Source of the DNA: Azonexus sp.
GTDB taxonomy: Bacteria > Pseudomonadota > Gammaproteobacteria > Burkholderiales > Rhodocyclaceae
Reading direction: 5' to 3'
Assembly: GCF_030824335.1 (NCBI RefSeq)
Contig: NZ_JAVBXX010000012.1
Coordinates: 28,811 to 92,810, forward strand
Length of the DNA stretch: 64,000 nucleotides
Both the position numbers and the translations under genes were made by a program. The notes under the pieces were generated by a model. It was not told where the DNA came from. It did not search any database and saw only the letters and a list, made by a program, of their open reading frames with translations. Below, in pieces: positions 21,584-30,733 of this stretch; positions within the stretch are counted from its first letter, which is position 1; every line of letters begins with the position of its first letter.

Positions 21584-23905
21584 ATGAGCGATATGGATCT
21601 GAAGCGTTTTTTCCTTGAACAGGTTCCCCTGTTTGCCAGTTTTTCAGCCGACAAAGTTGAGGAAATCGTCATCAAGTCTCGGCTTGCCACATTCGAGGGC
21701 AACGAAGCCATGCTCGAAACCGGCGACGAAGGGCACGGCATCGGCATCATGATCAGTGGTCATGCCGAGGTATCGACCGGTGACAACACCGGCACCCGGA
21801 CGGTGATCGCCCAACTTGCCGCCGGCGATGTGTTCGGCATCATGTCGGTCCTGACCGGCGACCGCATCGTGGCCGACGTGATTGCTGGTAACCGCTGTTT
21901 CGTGCTGATGATTCCGCAGGAAGTGTTCAATTCCCACGTCCTGACCAATCCCAAGGCCATCGTTTACCTCTCCCGCCTGCTGGCCGAGCGCACTCGCGCC
22001 ATGACTGCCGACAATCTTGCGGTCAACGCCGCCGGCGTGGCCAAATCGACCGATCCTTATGCCTTGTCGCTGACCACCAACGAACCAGGCAAGATCGTCG
22101 TGCTGAATGTCGGGATCAGCCAGATTCATTTCGGCATTTACGATACGGAAGACAGTGGCGCCGATATCCACGGCGTGATCGACAATGCCGACACCCAGCT
22201 TGCCCACATTACGGTACGAGTTGGTCCGCACCAGCAAAGCATCGAACATACACCGTTCAAGCTCTCCGACCTGTTCCGGGTGATGAGCGAAGCCACCGCC
22301 CTGCTCGGCCCGGCTTTCACCTTCCACCCGGAAGACGTGACGGCCGTTGGCCACCGCGTCGTGCACGGCGGCAACAAGTTCTCCAGTTCGGTCGTCATCA
22401 CCCCGTCGGTGATCGCCGACATCGAGGAGCTGGCCGTCTTTGCGCCGCTGCACAACCCGGTCAACGTCGCCGGTATCCGCGTCGCCATGAAGCAGTTCCC
22501 GAACGTGCCGCAAGTCGCCGTATTCGATACCGCTTTCCACCAGACGCTGGCGCCCTACGCCTATCTCTACGGCCTGCCCTACGACCTGTACAAGCAGCAC
22601 GGCATTCGCCGCTACGGCTTCCACGGCACCTCGCATCGCTACGTATCGCTGAAGGCGGCCGAAGTATTGAAGCGCCCGCTCGGCGAACTGGAAGTAGTGT
22701 CCTGCCACCTCGGCATCGGTGCCTCGCTGTGCGCCATCGACCACGGCCGCTCGGTCGACACCACGATGGGCATGACGCCGACCGACGGCCTGATCATGCC
22801 GAGCCGCTCGGGCAGCATCGACCCAGCCGTGATGATCCACCTGATGGAACAGCACAAAATGTCGCCGGAGCAGTTGTCGACATTGATCAACACGGAAAGC
22901 GGCCTCAAGGGCATTTCCGGCATTTCCAGCGACATCCATGAAATCGAGGCGGCAGCGGCCGAAGGCCATCACCGCGCCCTGCTCGCGCACAAGGCTTTCT
23001 GCTACCAGGTGCGCAAGAACATTGGCGCCTACGCGGCGGCGATGGGCGGCATCGACGTGCTGGCCTTTACCGGCGACATCGGCGAAACCAGCGCCACGGT
23101 GCGCAGTCTGGCCTGCCAGGGGCTTGGTTACATGGGCATCAAGCTGGATGAGGACAAGAACCGCCACCTCGGCAATTTCGATTCGCACGCGGTCATTTCG
23201 GCCGACGACTCGCCAGTGAAGATTCTCGTCGTCGCCAACGACGACGAACGCTTGGTCGCCTGGGAAGCGCTGCGCGCCATCGAGCGCAACCAGTTGCTGC
23301 TCGAAGCCCGCGCCGAAGACACGCCAGCCATTCCGGTAGAAATTTCAGCGCATCACGTGCATCTGGCGCAAGCCGATGTCGAAGCACTGTTCGGCCCCGG
23401 CCACCAACTGACACCGATGCACGAACTGTCGCAACCCGGTCAGTACGCCTGTGAAGAACAGGTGCACCTGGTCGGCCCGAAGGGGCGCATCGCCAAGGTC
23501 CGCGTGCTCGGCCCGACGCGCAAGGAAACCCAGGTCGAAATCGCGATGACCGAGCAGTTCAAGCTCGGCGTCCAGCCCCCGATCCGTCAGTCCGGCGACC
23601 TCGCCGGCACGCCGGGCGTCACGCTGGAAGGTCCGTACGGCAGCACCACCATCGAACGTGGCGTGATCTGCGCCCAGCGCCATATCCACATGTCGCCGGA
23701 AGACGCCATGCGCTTCCGCGTACGTGACAACTATGTCGTGCGTGTTCGGGTTGAAGGCGAGCGCGAGCTGATTTTTGGCGACGTCGTGGTCCGCGTGAAT
23801 CCGGCTTTCCGGCTGGCCATGCACATCGATACCGACGAAGGCAATGCCGGCAATCTGAAAACCGGCATGCTGGGCTACATCGAAGAAATCCAAAGCCGCC
23901 ACTAA
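21584..23905 (+). CDS. Fusion: cNMP-binding-like domain, acetate kinase domain, PduL phosphotransacylase
   Basis: A 773-residue three-domain protein. Residues about 8-140 form a cyclic-nucleotide-binding fold (PLFASFSADKVEEI, GDVFGIMSVLTGDRIV), with Ile86 where the ribose-binding Glu is usual but Arg94 kept. Residues about 169-570 are acetate kinase: Asn175, Arg258, Asp315, His347, Arg408 and Glu501 match the Methanosarcina residues 7, 91, 148, 180, 241 and 384, but Ser10, Ser12, Lys14 and Asn211 are replaced by Ile178, Gln180, His182 and Ile378. Residues about 584-755 are PduL, with the zinc histidines 591, 593, 700, 702 and 747 present. Together these domains would link acyl-CoA, acyl phosphate and ATP under ligand control. 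ATG 21584 has GTGGAG upstream. The kinase step may be altered or lost; the PduL part looks intact. Confidence 0.88.
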   Translation: MSDMDLKRFFLEQVPLFASFSADKVEEIVIKSRLATFEGNEAMLETGDEGHGIGIMISGHAEVSTGDNTGTRTVIAQLAAGDVFGIMSVLTGDRIVADVIAGNRCFVLMIPQEVFNSHVLTNPKAIVYLSRLLAERTRAMTADNLAVNAAGVAKSTDPYALSLTTNEPGKIVVLNVGISQIHFGIYDTEDSGADIHGVIDNADTQLAHITVRVGPHQQSIEHTPFKLSDLFRVMSEATALLGPAFTFHPEDVTAVGHRVVHGGNKFSSSVVITPSVIADIEELAVFAPLHNPVNVAGIRVAMKQFPNVPQVAVFDTAFHQTLAPYAYLYGLPYDLYKQHGIRRYGFHGTSHRYVSLKAAEVLKRPLGELEVVSCHLGIGASLCAIDHGRSVDTTMGMTPTDGLIMPSRSGSIDPAVMIHLMEQHKMSPEQLSTLINTESGLKGISGISSDIHEIEAAAAEGHHRALLAHKAFCYQVRKNIGAYAAAMGGIDVLAFTGDIGETSATVRSLACQGLGYMGIKLDEDKNRHLGNFDSHAVISADDSPVKILVVANDDERLVAWEALRAIERNQLLLEARAEDTPAIPVEISAHHVHLAQADVEALFGPGHQLTPMHELSQPGQYACEEQVHLVGPKGRIAKVRVLGPTRKETQVEIAMTEQFKLGVQPPIRQSGDLAGTPGVTLEGPYGSTTIERGVICAQRHIHMSPEDAMRFRVRDNYVVRVRVEGERELIFGDVVVRVNPAFRLAMHIDTDEGNAGNLKTGMLGYIEEIQSRH

Positions 23906-23916
23906 GCGGCCTGTGG

Positions 23917-23943
23917 GGTGGTAGCGCTACGGCGGCTACCACC
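23917..23943. terminator. Hairpin between convergent genes
   Basis: GGTGGTAGC (23917-23925) pairs perfectly with GCTACCACC (23935-23943) around a 9-base loop, 11 bases after the fusion-kinase stop and 7 bases before the end of the convergent histidine kinase gene. T tracts are weak on both sides, so it may act as a shared, partial terminator. Confidence 0.5.
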
Positions 23944-23949
23944 ACCGTT

Positions 23950-26900
23950 TCAGTTCGTCGGCAACTGGTCGATATGCTGGCACGCCTCGGCCAACGCCGC
24001 CCCCAGCGCAGCAATGTCGTCGTGCAGTAAAGCCTCATCCAGATTGCTGCGCACCGCTTCATTGATCCTGGCCGCCAGCGCATGCACCGCATTCAGCGAC
24101 AAAGTCCCCGCTGCCCCTTTCAGGGAATGCACGACATGTTCAACCGCCTCGCGATCACCAGAGGCCAGCAAGGTGCGCAGTACATCGACATCGCCGCGGT
24201 GCTTGTCGACAAACATGTGCAATAACTGGGCAGCCTTCGGCGCCTTGCCACGCATCATCAGCAACAAGGCCTGGGTGTTCAATCCTGGTATCTGCTGCAG
24301 ACACTGCTCAATACTTGCCGGTGCAACCACTAACTTTCCGCCATTCTCAACGATGGATGGCAGCGCCCCCGGTACTTTCGGCAACCAGCGAACCAAGGCG
24401 GCATACAGCGCGTCGGGATCGACCGGTTTGGCAACAAAATCGTTCATGCCGGCTGCCAGGCAGGCTTTCCTGTCCTCAGCAAAGGCATTGGCCGTCATCG
24501 CCAGAATGGGTAGATGGGCTTTCCCTGGCAATTCACGGATTCGCCGGGTTGCCTCGAGTCCATCCATGACTGGCATCTGCACATCCATCAAGACCAGATC
24601 AAACGGCTTGCTGGCCACCTGCGCCAGTCCCTCGCTGCCATTGTTGACGACCTCTACCGTCAGCCCCAGATCGCGCAACAAGGTGCAGGCGACTTCCTGA
24701 TTAACCAGATTGTCTTCGCATAAAAGAATGCGCAGCCCCTGGTGATCGCGCAGCAGAATGTCCTCCGACAATTCGCCACGATCAAGCAAGCTATCGACAG
24801 GCGCTCCGGCCTCGGACAATGTCAGGCGAACGGAAAACCAGAAGCGACTCCCCTGTCCCGGCGTGCTGTCGCAACCCGCACTGCCGCCCATCAATTCGGC
24901 CAGTTGCCGGGTAATTACCAGCCCAAGTCCGCTCCCACCATGCAGGCGGGTGGTTGAGCTATCGGCCTGCTCGAACGGATTGAACAGACGGCCCAGTGTC
25001 TCGGGATCAATGCCGATGCCGGTATCGCACACCTCAAAGTGCAGTTCAACCATTTCACTATCTTGTTGCTGCACGCGGCACCGCAAAATCACCGATCCCT
25101 GATCGGTAAATTTGATCGCATTGCTCAGGTAATTGAGCAATGCCTGCGACAAACGGGTCGGGTCGCCATGCACGGCTTGCGGTAGATTCGTCGCCTCCAG
25201 TGCAAGTTGCAAGCCCTTGGCTTGTGCCCGTTCGCGGACCAGACCGAGCGTGCGCTCAAGCAATTCCGCCAAATTGAAATCGGTCTGCGCCAGCTCGAGC
25301 TTCCCGGCTTCGATACGGGAAACATCGAGAATATTGTTGATCACCGACAACAAATGATCGGCCGACGCCTTGATCATGGCCAGATGGTTTTTCTGTTCCT
25401 CATCGACTACCTGCTTGAGCAGACGATGCGCGAGGCCGACGATAGCATTCATCGGCGTCCGGATCTCATGGCTCATGTTGGCCAGGAAAGCAGATTTCGC
25501 CCGATTGGCCACTTCAGCCGCCGCTTTCGCCGTTTCCAGTTCAGCCGTCCGCAAGCTGACCAGTTTTTCGAGGTGGTGGCGATGCTGCTCAAGCTCTTCG
25601 GCAATGCGCTTGCGCTCGGTAATATCCTGCTTGACCGCCAGATAATGCGTCACCCGACCATCGGGCTGACGGATCGGGGAAATCACCGCGTATTCATAAT
25701 AGATTTCGCCCGATTTATTCCGGTTGATCAGTTGCCCCGACCAATTTTCACCGCGACGCAGCGTCGCCCATAAAGCTTCGTGCTGTTCCTTCGGCGTCAA
25801 TCCGCTTTTCAGCACTTTCGGATTCTGGCCACGCAGTTCATCAAACGAATAGCCGCTCACTTCGACAAAAGCCTGATTGACGTATTCGATCCGCGCATCC
25901 AGGTCGGTAATGACGACCGAAACCGGGCTTTGCTCAACCGCCTGGGACAATTGGCGTACGCGGGATTCGGTTTGCTGCTGGTCTTCCAGCATGCTGAGCA
26001 AGGTCAGACGCATCTTGTCAGCCTCGGCCAGCAGGCGTTCGCTTTCCGCCTTGGCCGAGCGCATGGACTCCTCGGCCACGACGCGATCATTGACATTGCG
26101 CGACAGGATCATGAAATGACGCGGACTGGCATCGCCCGGTTTGAGCGTGGTCGACAACTCAAACCACTGTGCGCCGGCCGGCAAGGGCAGCAAGATAAGC
26201 TGACCATGCGAACTGCCGGTTTTTCCTGCCTCGCTCAGGGCCGCATGGCCGGCAGCCACGGCATCCGGCGGCAACACTTCGCTCATCAGCCGGTTGAGTA
26301 CGGCCTCCTTCGGCAATAACAACTCTTCGTTGTCGTTCGCCCACACATTCAGGAAACGCCCCGTTTCATCCACCTCGAATAGCAGATCGGGCATGGCATG
26401 CAAGGTGGCATCCAGATGATTGCTCAAGGCTCGCAATTCTGCCGCCTGCAGCAGCAGACGTTCACGCTCGCCAAGCAAGTCATGCATGCTGCTGGCGACC
26501 CGATGACGCAAGGTCAGATTCCAGAGCAACAGCATGGCCCCGAAAACCAACAGCGCCAGCCCGCCATACGCTGCGTAGCGAATCCACAAGCTCTCGGAAA
26601 CGGCCGGCCCCAACCATTTTTCCCTTAACTGACTGGACTCCTCGGCGGAAATTGCCGAAAAACCGCTGTTGACCGTAGCAAGCAGTTCAGCATCGCCTTT
26701 TTTGACAGCCCGATGCAGTCGTCCCTGATACAAGGAAAACGCTGCACGAAATTCGTTATTGATGCCCTGGCGGGTCAATAGAAAATACGCCGACGGCGCA
26801 TCCAGGCAGAAAACCCGGACATCCCCGGCGCTGGCTGCCCCAACCATCACTTCATAGCTGGGATAACGATCCAGACGGGAAACCTGGCCATCAATCAGCT

Positions 26901-27351
26901 TTTCGATACAAGCATCACCATCCTTGACGCCGACGGAAAATCCGCGGAGCGTTTCCAGGCTTTCAATTCCCTGAATACTTTTATGCACAAAAATCGGCAC
27001 TTCGATTTCAGCATATGGTGTCGAGAAATCCATCTGCGTCAGACGGGAAGGCGTCGTGAAAATGGTATCGATCACATCCGCCTCGCCATTGGCAAAACGC
27101 GCCTGGGCAAGCCCCCACTCCGAAGCCTTCAGTTCGGTAGCAATGCCGGTTTTTTTCGACCACAAACCCCAGGCATCAACCAGATACCCCTTGAGCAAGC
27201 CATCGGCATCACGAAAAGCATAAGGCGGATAGTTGTCATCCAGCGCCACGACAATACGATCCGGACTGGCTGCCAGGCTACCCACCGGGCAACACGACAT
27301 GAACAAGGCAAGCATCAGGGCAGGCAGCAAGCCGGTGGTATTGAACTTCAT
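23950..27351 (-). CDS. Hybrid sensor histidine kinase with periplasmic SBP3 sensor
   Basis: An 1133-residue sensor. A signal peptide ([20 protein letters not shown]) leads a periplasmic solute-binding family 3 domain (about 30-255; [14 protein letters not shown]), then one membrane helix (about 260-282), a PAS-like domain (310-430), a second PAS (475-590; [22 protein letters not shown]), HisKA with the phosphoaccepting His in [13 protein letters not shown] (about 627), the ATPase domain ([13 protein letters not shown]), a receiver with Asp in [11 protein letters not shown] (about 920), and an HPt domain (HSLKGAAG, about 1075). It is a BvgS/TorS-like phosphorelay kinase that probably senses an amino acid or other small ligand. 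No DNA-binding response regulator is adjacent. GGAGGT precedes the ATG, which overlaps the stop of the PAS-GAF gene. Confidence 0.9.
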   Translation of the reverse strand: MKFNTTGLLPALMLALFMSCCPVGSLAASPDRIVVALDDNYPPYAFRDADGLLKGYLVDAWGLWSKKTGIATELKASEWGLAQARFANGEADVIDTIFTTPSRLTQMDFSTPYAEIEVPIFVHKSIQGIESLETLRGFSVGVKDGDACIEKLIDGQVSRLDRYPSYEVMVGAASAGDVRVFCLDAPSAYFLLTRQGINNEFRAAFSLYQGRLHRAVKKGDAELLATVNSGFSAISAEESSQLREKWLGPAVSESLWIRYAAYGGLALLVFGAMLLLWNLTLRHRVASSMHDLLGERERLLLQAAELRALSNHLDATLHAMPDLLFEVDETGRFLNVWANDNEELLLPKEAVLNRLMSEVLPPDAVAAGHAALSEAGKTGSSHGQLILLPLPAGAQWFELSTTLKPGDASPRHFMILSRNVNDRVVAEESMRSAKAESERLLAEADKMRLTLLSMLEDQQQTESRVRQLSQAVEQSPVSVVITDLDARIEYVNQAFVEVSGYSFDELRGQNPKVLKSGLTPKEQHEALWATLRRGENWSGQLINRNKSGEIYYEYAVISPIRQPDGRVTHYLAVKQDITERKRIAEELEQHRHHLEKLVSLRTAELETAKAAAEVANRAKSAFLANMSHEIRTPMNAIVGLAHRLLKQVVDEEQKNHLAMIKASADHLLSVINNILDVSRIEAGKLELAQTDFNLAELLERTLGLVRERAQAKGLQLALEATNLPQAVHGDPTRLSQALLNYLSNAIKFTDQGSVILRCRVQQQDSEMVELHFEVCDTGIGIDPETLGRLFNPFEQADSSTTRLHGGSGLGLVITRQLAELMGGSAGCDSTPGQGSRFWFSVRLTLSEAGAPVDSLLDRGELSEDILLRDHQGLRILLCEDNLVNQEVACTLLRDLGLTVEVVNNGSEGLAQVASKPFDLVLMDVQMPVMDGLEATRRIRELPGKAHLPILAMTANAFAEDRKACLAAGMNDFVAKPVDPDALYAALVRWLPKVPGALPSIVENGGKLVVAPASIEQCLQQIPGLNTQALLLMMRGKAPKAAQLLHMFVDKHRGDVDVLRTLLASGDREAVEHVVHSLKGAAGTLSLNAVHALAARINEAVRSNLDEALLHDDIAALGAALAEACQHIDQLPTN

Positions 27352-28478
27352 TCGCCACCTCCAGGTGGTGCAACGCTGGCATAGCGTACCGACTCACCAA
27401 GCCGGGCCAGCAGGCCATTGACTTCGCGTTTCAATTCAAGCACCCGCTCTTCACGGCCAATCATCAGCTTCTGCCAGCGGCGCAGTTCAACCAGTTGCTC
27501 CTGCAAACGCAAATCCGCTTGGGACAAACCCTGGTGCATGCTGAGCAAAACGGCTTCACGACGGGCATTGCCGATGGCAATTGCCGCCAGCGCGGTTGCC
27601 GCACTGACATGATCCTGGGCGGTTTGCGTGATTTCCGGCGATGGTGTTGACCAGTAGATACCGAAGGTTCCCAATACCAGACCTTCGGCGGACAGGATGG
27701 GCGACGACCAGCAGGCGGCCAATCCATGGGTCAATGAGACATCCCGGTAATCGGCCCACAAAGGATCGTTGGCAATATCAGAAACGAAGACATCCTTGCC
27801 GCGAAACGCTGCCGTTCCGCAGGAACCGGCAGCCGGACCGATCGCCAAACCATCGACCAATGCACAATACGCCTTTGGCATGCTCGGTGCAGCACCATGA
27901 CGTAAATGCAGACCATCTTCGTCCATCAACAGAATGGAACACTGAATGGTGGAATCCCTGGCCTCGATTTCCCGACAAATGTAATCGAGCACATCAGCCA
28001 GCGGCGCTCCAACAGAAATCTGGCGCAGGATGGTATTGCCGAACAGGAGCAATTGCTGCTGCTCCAGACGCTGCGTCACATCGATGGCGATCCCGACAGA
28101 ACGGAGCGGCTTTCCTGCGGCATCGCGCTCGGTCACGCGACCACGCGAACTGAACCAGCGAAGGCGACCCGCACCATCGCGAATCCGGTAATCGAGTACA
28201 AACTGACCGGCCTCCCCCGGCAAGGTCTCAAGAAACGCCTGCCGAACCATGGCACGGTCCGCGGGTTCAACACGCTGCAAGACAAGCTCAAGGGATTCGC
28301 TAACACCCAGCGGATCGAAGCGCAGCACGCTATCGAGGGCTGCACTGCGAATCAGCAGATTTTGCCCATGGTCGTATTCCCAGATACCGACACCAGTCGC
28401 CTCAAGAACGAGATCCAACTGGCTGGCCAGCGCACTGCGATTTTCTTCCGGCAAAGCCACCTGTTGCTGCTCCGTCAT
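27348..28478 (-). CDS. PAS-GAF protein without an output domain
   Basis: A 376-residue cytoplasmic protein. Residues about 20-140 are a PAS/PAC fold ([38 protein letters not shown]), about 150-310 a GAF domain ([44 protein letters not shown]), and the C-terminus is a coiled coil ([33 protein letters not shown]). There is no kinase, cyclase or phosphodiesterase domain. Its stop overlaps the start of the hybrid kinase in an ATGA, so the two are translated together and it may feed a second signal into that kinase. ATG 28478 is used; TTG 28484 is an alternative. The upstream spacer holds a dispersed palindromic element. Confidence 0.85.
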   Translation of the reverse strand: MTEQQQVALPEENRSALASQLDLVLEATGVGIWEYDHGQNLLIRSAALDSVLRFDPLGVSESLELVLQRVEPADRAMVRQAFLETLPGEAGQFVLDYRIRDGAGRLRWFSSRGRVTERDAAGKPLRSVGIAIDVTQRLEQQQLLLFGNTILRQISVGAPLADVLDYICREIEARDSTIQCSILLMDEDGLHLRHGAAPSMPKAYCALVDGLAIGPAAGSCGTAAFRGKDVFVSDIANDPLWADYRDVSLTHGLAACWSSPILSAEGLVLGTFGIYWSTPSPEITQTAQDHVSAATALAAIAIGNARREAVLLSMHQGLSQADLRLQEQLVELRRWQKLMIGREERVLELKREVNGLLARLGESVRYASVAPPGGGE

Positions 28479-28537
28479 GGTCAAGCTGTGATTCTATCCC
28501 GTTCCACGGGCTTTTTCCCCGAGACAGGCCGAACAGC

Positions 28538-28575
28538 GATTTTTCGGCATTTTTGCGGTCGACCGCAGAAAATTC
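28538..28575. repeat. Dispersed palindromic element, intergenic copy
   Basis: The blocks ATTTTTCGGC, TTTTTGCGG, TCGACCGCAG and AAAATTCA follow each other; TGCGGTCGACCGCA (28554-28567) is a perfect 14-bp palindrome. The arrangement parallels 5788-5820, and the core equals the centre of the 26-bp palindrome at 7649-7674. Here it lies in the 256-bp divergent spacer between the PAS-GAF gene and the gene at 28735. Confidence 0.65.
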
Positions 28576-28734
28576 AAAGAATTGACGCAGATATCCGCTG
28601 CACTTCGAGCCACCAAGCCTTACACTGCGCGATTGGCCAACACTGTTCAAATCAATACAGCGCTTCGGCCCCCACCATCCCGCTGCCAGAATGATATCGC
28701 CGGGACATTACAGAACACTTTCCACAGGTCAGCC

Positions 28735-29226
28735 ATGCAACCCATCCACGACGTCGACGTCCTTCTATTGCTCACCACGGCCATGGCCGCCAAGCGCCGC
28801 CCGGCCGAACTGATCGAGATCATGGCCGCCATCGATCTGGTCCAGGGCAACATCCCGTCCGAAGACAAGCTGAGCGACTCGCTGGTCCGACTCGGCACCG
28901 CCGGTCTGCTGGTTCAGGTCGAAAACCGTGTCGGCCTGACCGCCACTGCCGAAGGCCTGATCAAGCTGCTGCCGCGCAAGGGTGAGTACGACCAGCGCCT
29001 GTTCGAACTGCGCGGCCTGCTCGGCGCCTTCCAGCCAGTGGGCGAAGCCAGCCCGGTTAGCGTGGCCCCGGCCGAGCTGCGTACCGCCATGCTGGCGCAC
29101 CGCAGCGCCGCCTCGACGACCGCCAAGAACCTCTTGATGCCCAAGCCAAAACCGGAAGAAAGCCAGCCCCGACCGGGTCAACGTCAGCGCAAGCCGATGC
29201 CGAAAGCGCGCAAGCGCGCCGTTTGA
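28735..29226 (+). CDS. Uncharacterised protein with winged-helix-like N-terminus and basic tail
   Basis: A 163-residue protein I do not recognise. Residues 1-85 look like a small helical, winged-helix-type domain (VDVLLLLTTAMAAKRRPAEL, LSDSLVRLGTAGLLVQVENRVGLTATAEGL). The C-terminal 40 residues are Pro-, Lys- and Arg-rich (PKPKPEESQPRPGQRQRKPM) and would bind nucleic acid non-specifically. ATG 28735 has CAGGTC before it; the longer upstream frame is unlikely. It precedes dbpA by 20 bases in the same direction, so a partnership in RNA handling is plausible but is only inferred. Confidence 0.65.
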   Translation: MQPIHDVDVLLLLTTAMAAKRRPAELIEIMAAIDLVQGNIPSEDKLSDSLVRLGTAGLLVQVENRVGLTATAEGLIKLLPRKGEYDQRLFELRGLLGAFQPVGEASPVSVAPAELRTAMLAHRSAASTTAKNLLMPKPKPEESQPRPGQRQRKPMPKARKRAV

Positions 29227-29246
29227 GTCAGAAAACCAGCCCGCCC

Positions 29247-30701
29247 ATGAACCAGTCCTTGAGCCCAGCCAGCACACCGGCTGACGTAGCCCCATTCTTA
29301 GCCACGTTCGACACCCTGCCGCTGTCGCCGGCCATGCTGAGCAATCTGCAACAGCTAGCCTACCTGCAGATGACGCCTATCCAGGCCGCCAGCCTGCCGC
29401 TGGCACTGGCCGGCAACGACCTGATCGCCCAGGCCAAGACCGGTAGCGGCAAGACCGCTGCCTTCGGACTGCCACTGCTGACCAAACTGAACCCGAAGCT
29501 GTTCTCGGTGCAGGCGCTGGTGTTGTGCCCGACGCGCGAACTGGCCGATCAGGTGACCCAGGAAATCCGCCGCCTGGCCCGCTTCGAGGAAAACATCAAG
29601 GTGCTGTCGCTGTGTGGCGGCTCGGCATTACGCAATCAGGTGACCAGTCTGGAAAACGGCGTGCATATCGTCGTCGGCACACCCGGCCGGATCATGGACC
29701 ACATGGAACGCGGCAGCCTGAAGCTCGACGCACTGACTACCCTGGTGCTCGACGAAGCCGACCGTATGCTGGACATGGGTTTCCATGACGACATCGCCTA
29801 TATCGCCAAACGCTGCCCGAAAGAACGTCAGACCCTGCTGTTTTCTGCGACCTATCCGGAAGGCATCGCCCAGCTGGCCCGCCAGTTCCTGCGCCAGCCG
29901 CAGGAAGTAAAACTGCTCGAACAGCATGGCGAAAGCAAGATTCGCCAGCGTTTCTACGAGGTCAAACACGAGGAACGCCTGGCTGCCGTGGTCAAGCTGC
30001 TCAAGCATTACCGCCCGGTCAGTGCGCTGGCTTTCTGTAATACCAAGCAGCAGTGCCGCGATCTGGTGAACGAGTTGCGCCATGCCGGCATCCAGGCACT
30101 GACGCTGAATGGCGATCTCGAACAGCGCGAACGCGACCAGGTCCTGATCCAGTTTGCCAACCGCAGTTGCTCGGTGCTGGTGGCGACCGATGTCGCGGCG
30201 CGCGGCCTCGACATCAGCGATCTCGAAGCAGTCATCAATGTCGACGTAACGCCCGACCCGGAAATCCACATCCACCGCATTGGCCGTACCGGCCGCGGCG
30301 ATCAGGAAGGCTGGGCGCTGAGTCTGTGCAGTCACGGCGACCGGCGCCGGGTCAGCGCAATTGCCGAAGCGATGGCCTGCCAGTTGACCTGGGCCGATCT
30401 GGGCACGCTGGACAGCAGTGATAATGGAAAAGACAGCGCACCGCTGGTGCCGCCGATGTCCACGCTGCTGATGCTCGGTGGGCGCAAGGACAAGATCCGC
30501 CCCGGTGACGTGCTCGGCGCGCTGACCGGCGATGCCGGCACCGCCGACAAATTCACCGCTGCACAAATCGGCAAGATCACTGTCACCGACCAGAACACCT
30601 ACATCGCCGTCAACCGCGACATCGCCCGCGCTGCGATCAAAAAACTGGAAGCCGGCAAGGTCAAGGGCAAGACGGTCAAGGTACGCATCCTGACCAACTG
30701 A
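29247..30701 (+). CDS. dbpA: DEAD-box ATP-dependent RNA helicase DbpA
   Basis: A 484-residue DEAD-box helicase. Motifs in order: Q motif (YLQMTPIQAASLPLAL), I (AKTGSGKT), Ia (PTRELADQ), II (DEAD), III (SAT), V (ATDVAARGLD) and VI (HRIGRTGR). The C-terminal 75 residues (TLLMLGGRKDKIRPGDVLGALTG split, ending KVRILTN) form the DbpA RNA-binding domain that in E. coli recognises hairpin 92 of 23S rRNA, so it should act in 50S subunit assembly. ATG 29247 is preferred to a TTG eight codons earlier. It lies just behind the basic unknown protein and before a hairpin shared with the convergent transporter. Confidence 0.9.
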   Translation: MNQSLSPASTPADVAPFLATFDTLPLSPAMLSNLQQLAYLQMTPIQAASLPLALAGNDLIAQAKTGSGKTAAFGLPLLTKLNPKLFSVQALVLCPTRELADQVTQEIRRLARFEENIKVLSLCGGSALRNQVTSLENGVHIVVGTPGRIMDHMERGSLKLDALTTLVLDEADRMLDMGFHDDIAYIAKRCPKERQTLLFSATYPEGIAQLARQFLRQPQEVKLLEQHGESKIRQRFYEVKHEERLAAVVKLLKHYRPVSALAFCNTKQQCRDLVNELRHAGIQALTLNGDLEQRERDQVLIQFANRSCSVLVATDVAARGLDISDLEAVINVDVTPDPEIHIHRIGRTGRGDQEGWALSLCSHGDRRRVSAIAEAMACQLTWADLGTLDSSDNGKDSAPLVPPMSTLLMLGGRKDKIRPGDVLGALTGDAGTADKFTAAQIGKITVTDQNTYIAVNRDIARAAIKKLEAGKVKGKTVKVRILTN

Positions 30702-30707
30702 ATGGAA

Positions 30708-30728
30708 CGGCGGGCGCCCTGCCCGCCG
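30708..30728. terminator. GC-rich hairpin between dbpA and the DMT transporter gene
   Basis: CGGCGGGC (30708-30715) pairs with GCCCGCCG (30721-30728) around a 5-base loop in the 32-bp gap between convergent stop codons. No T tract follows on either strand, so it may only protect mRNA ends or act with Rho. Confidence 0.35.
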
Positions 30729-30733
30729 CTGCG

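Noticed and set aside
23935..23950. Fusion enzyme gene forming an operon with the kinase at 23950
   Set aside because: The two genes are convergent and separated by a hairpin.
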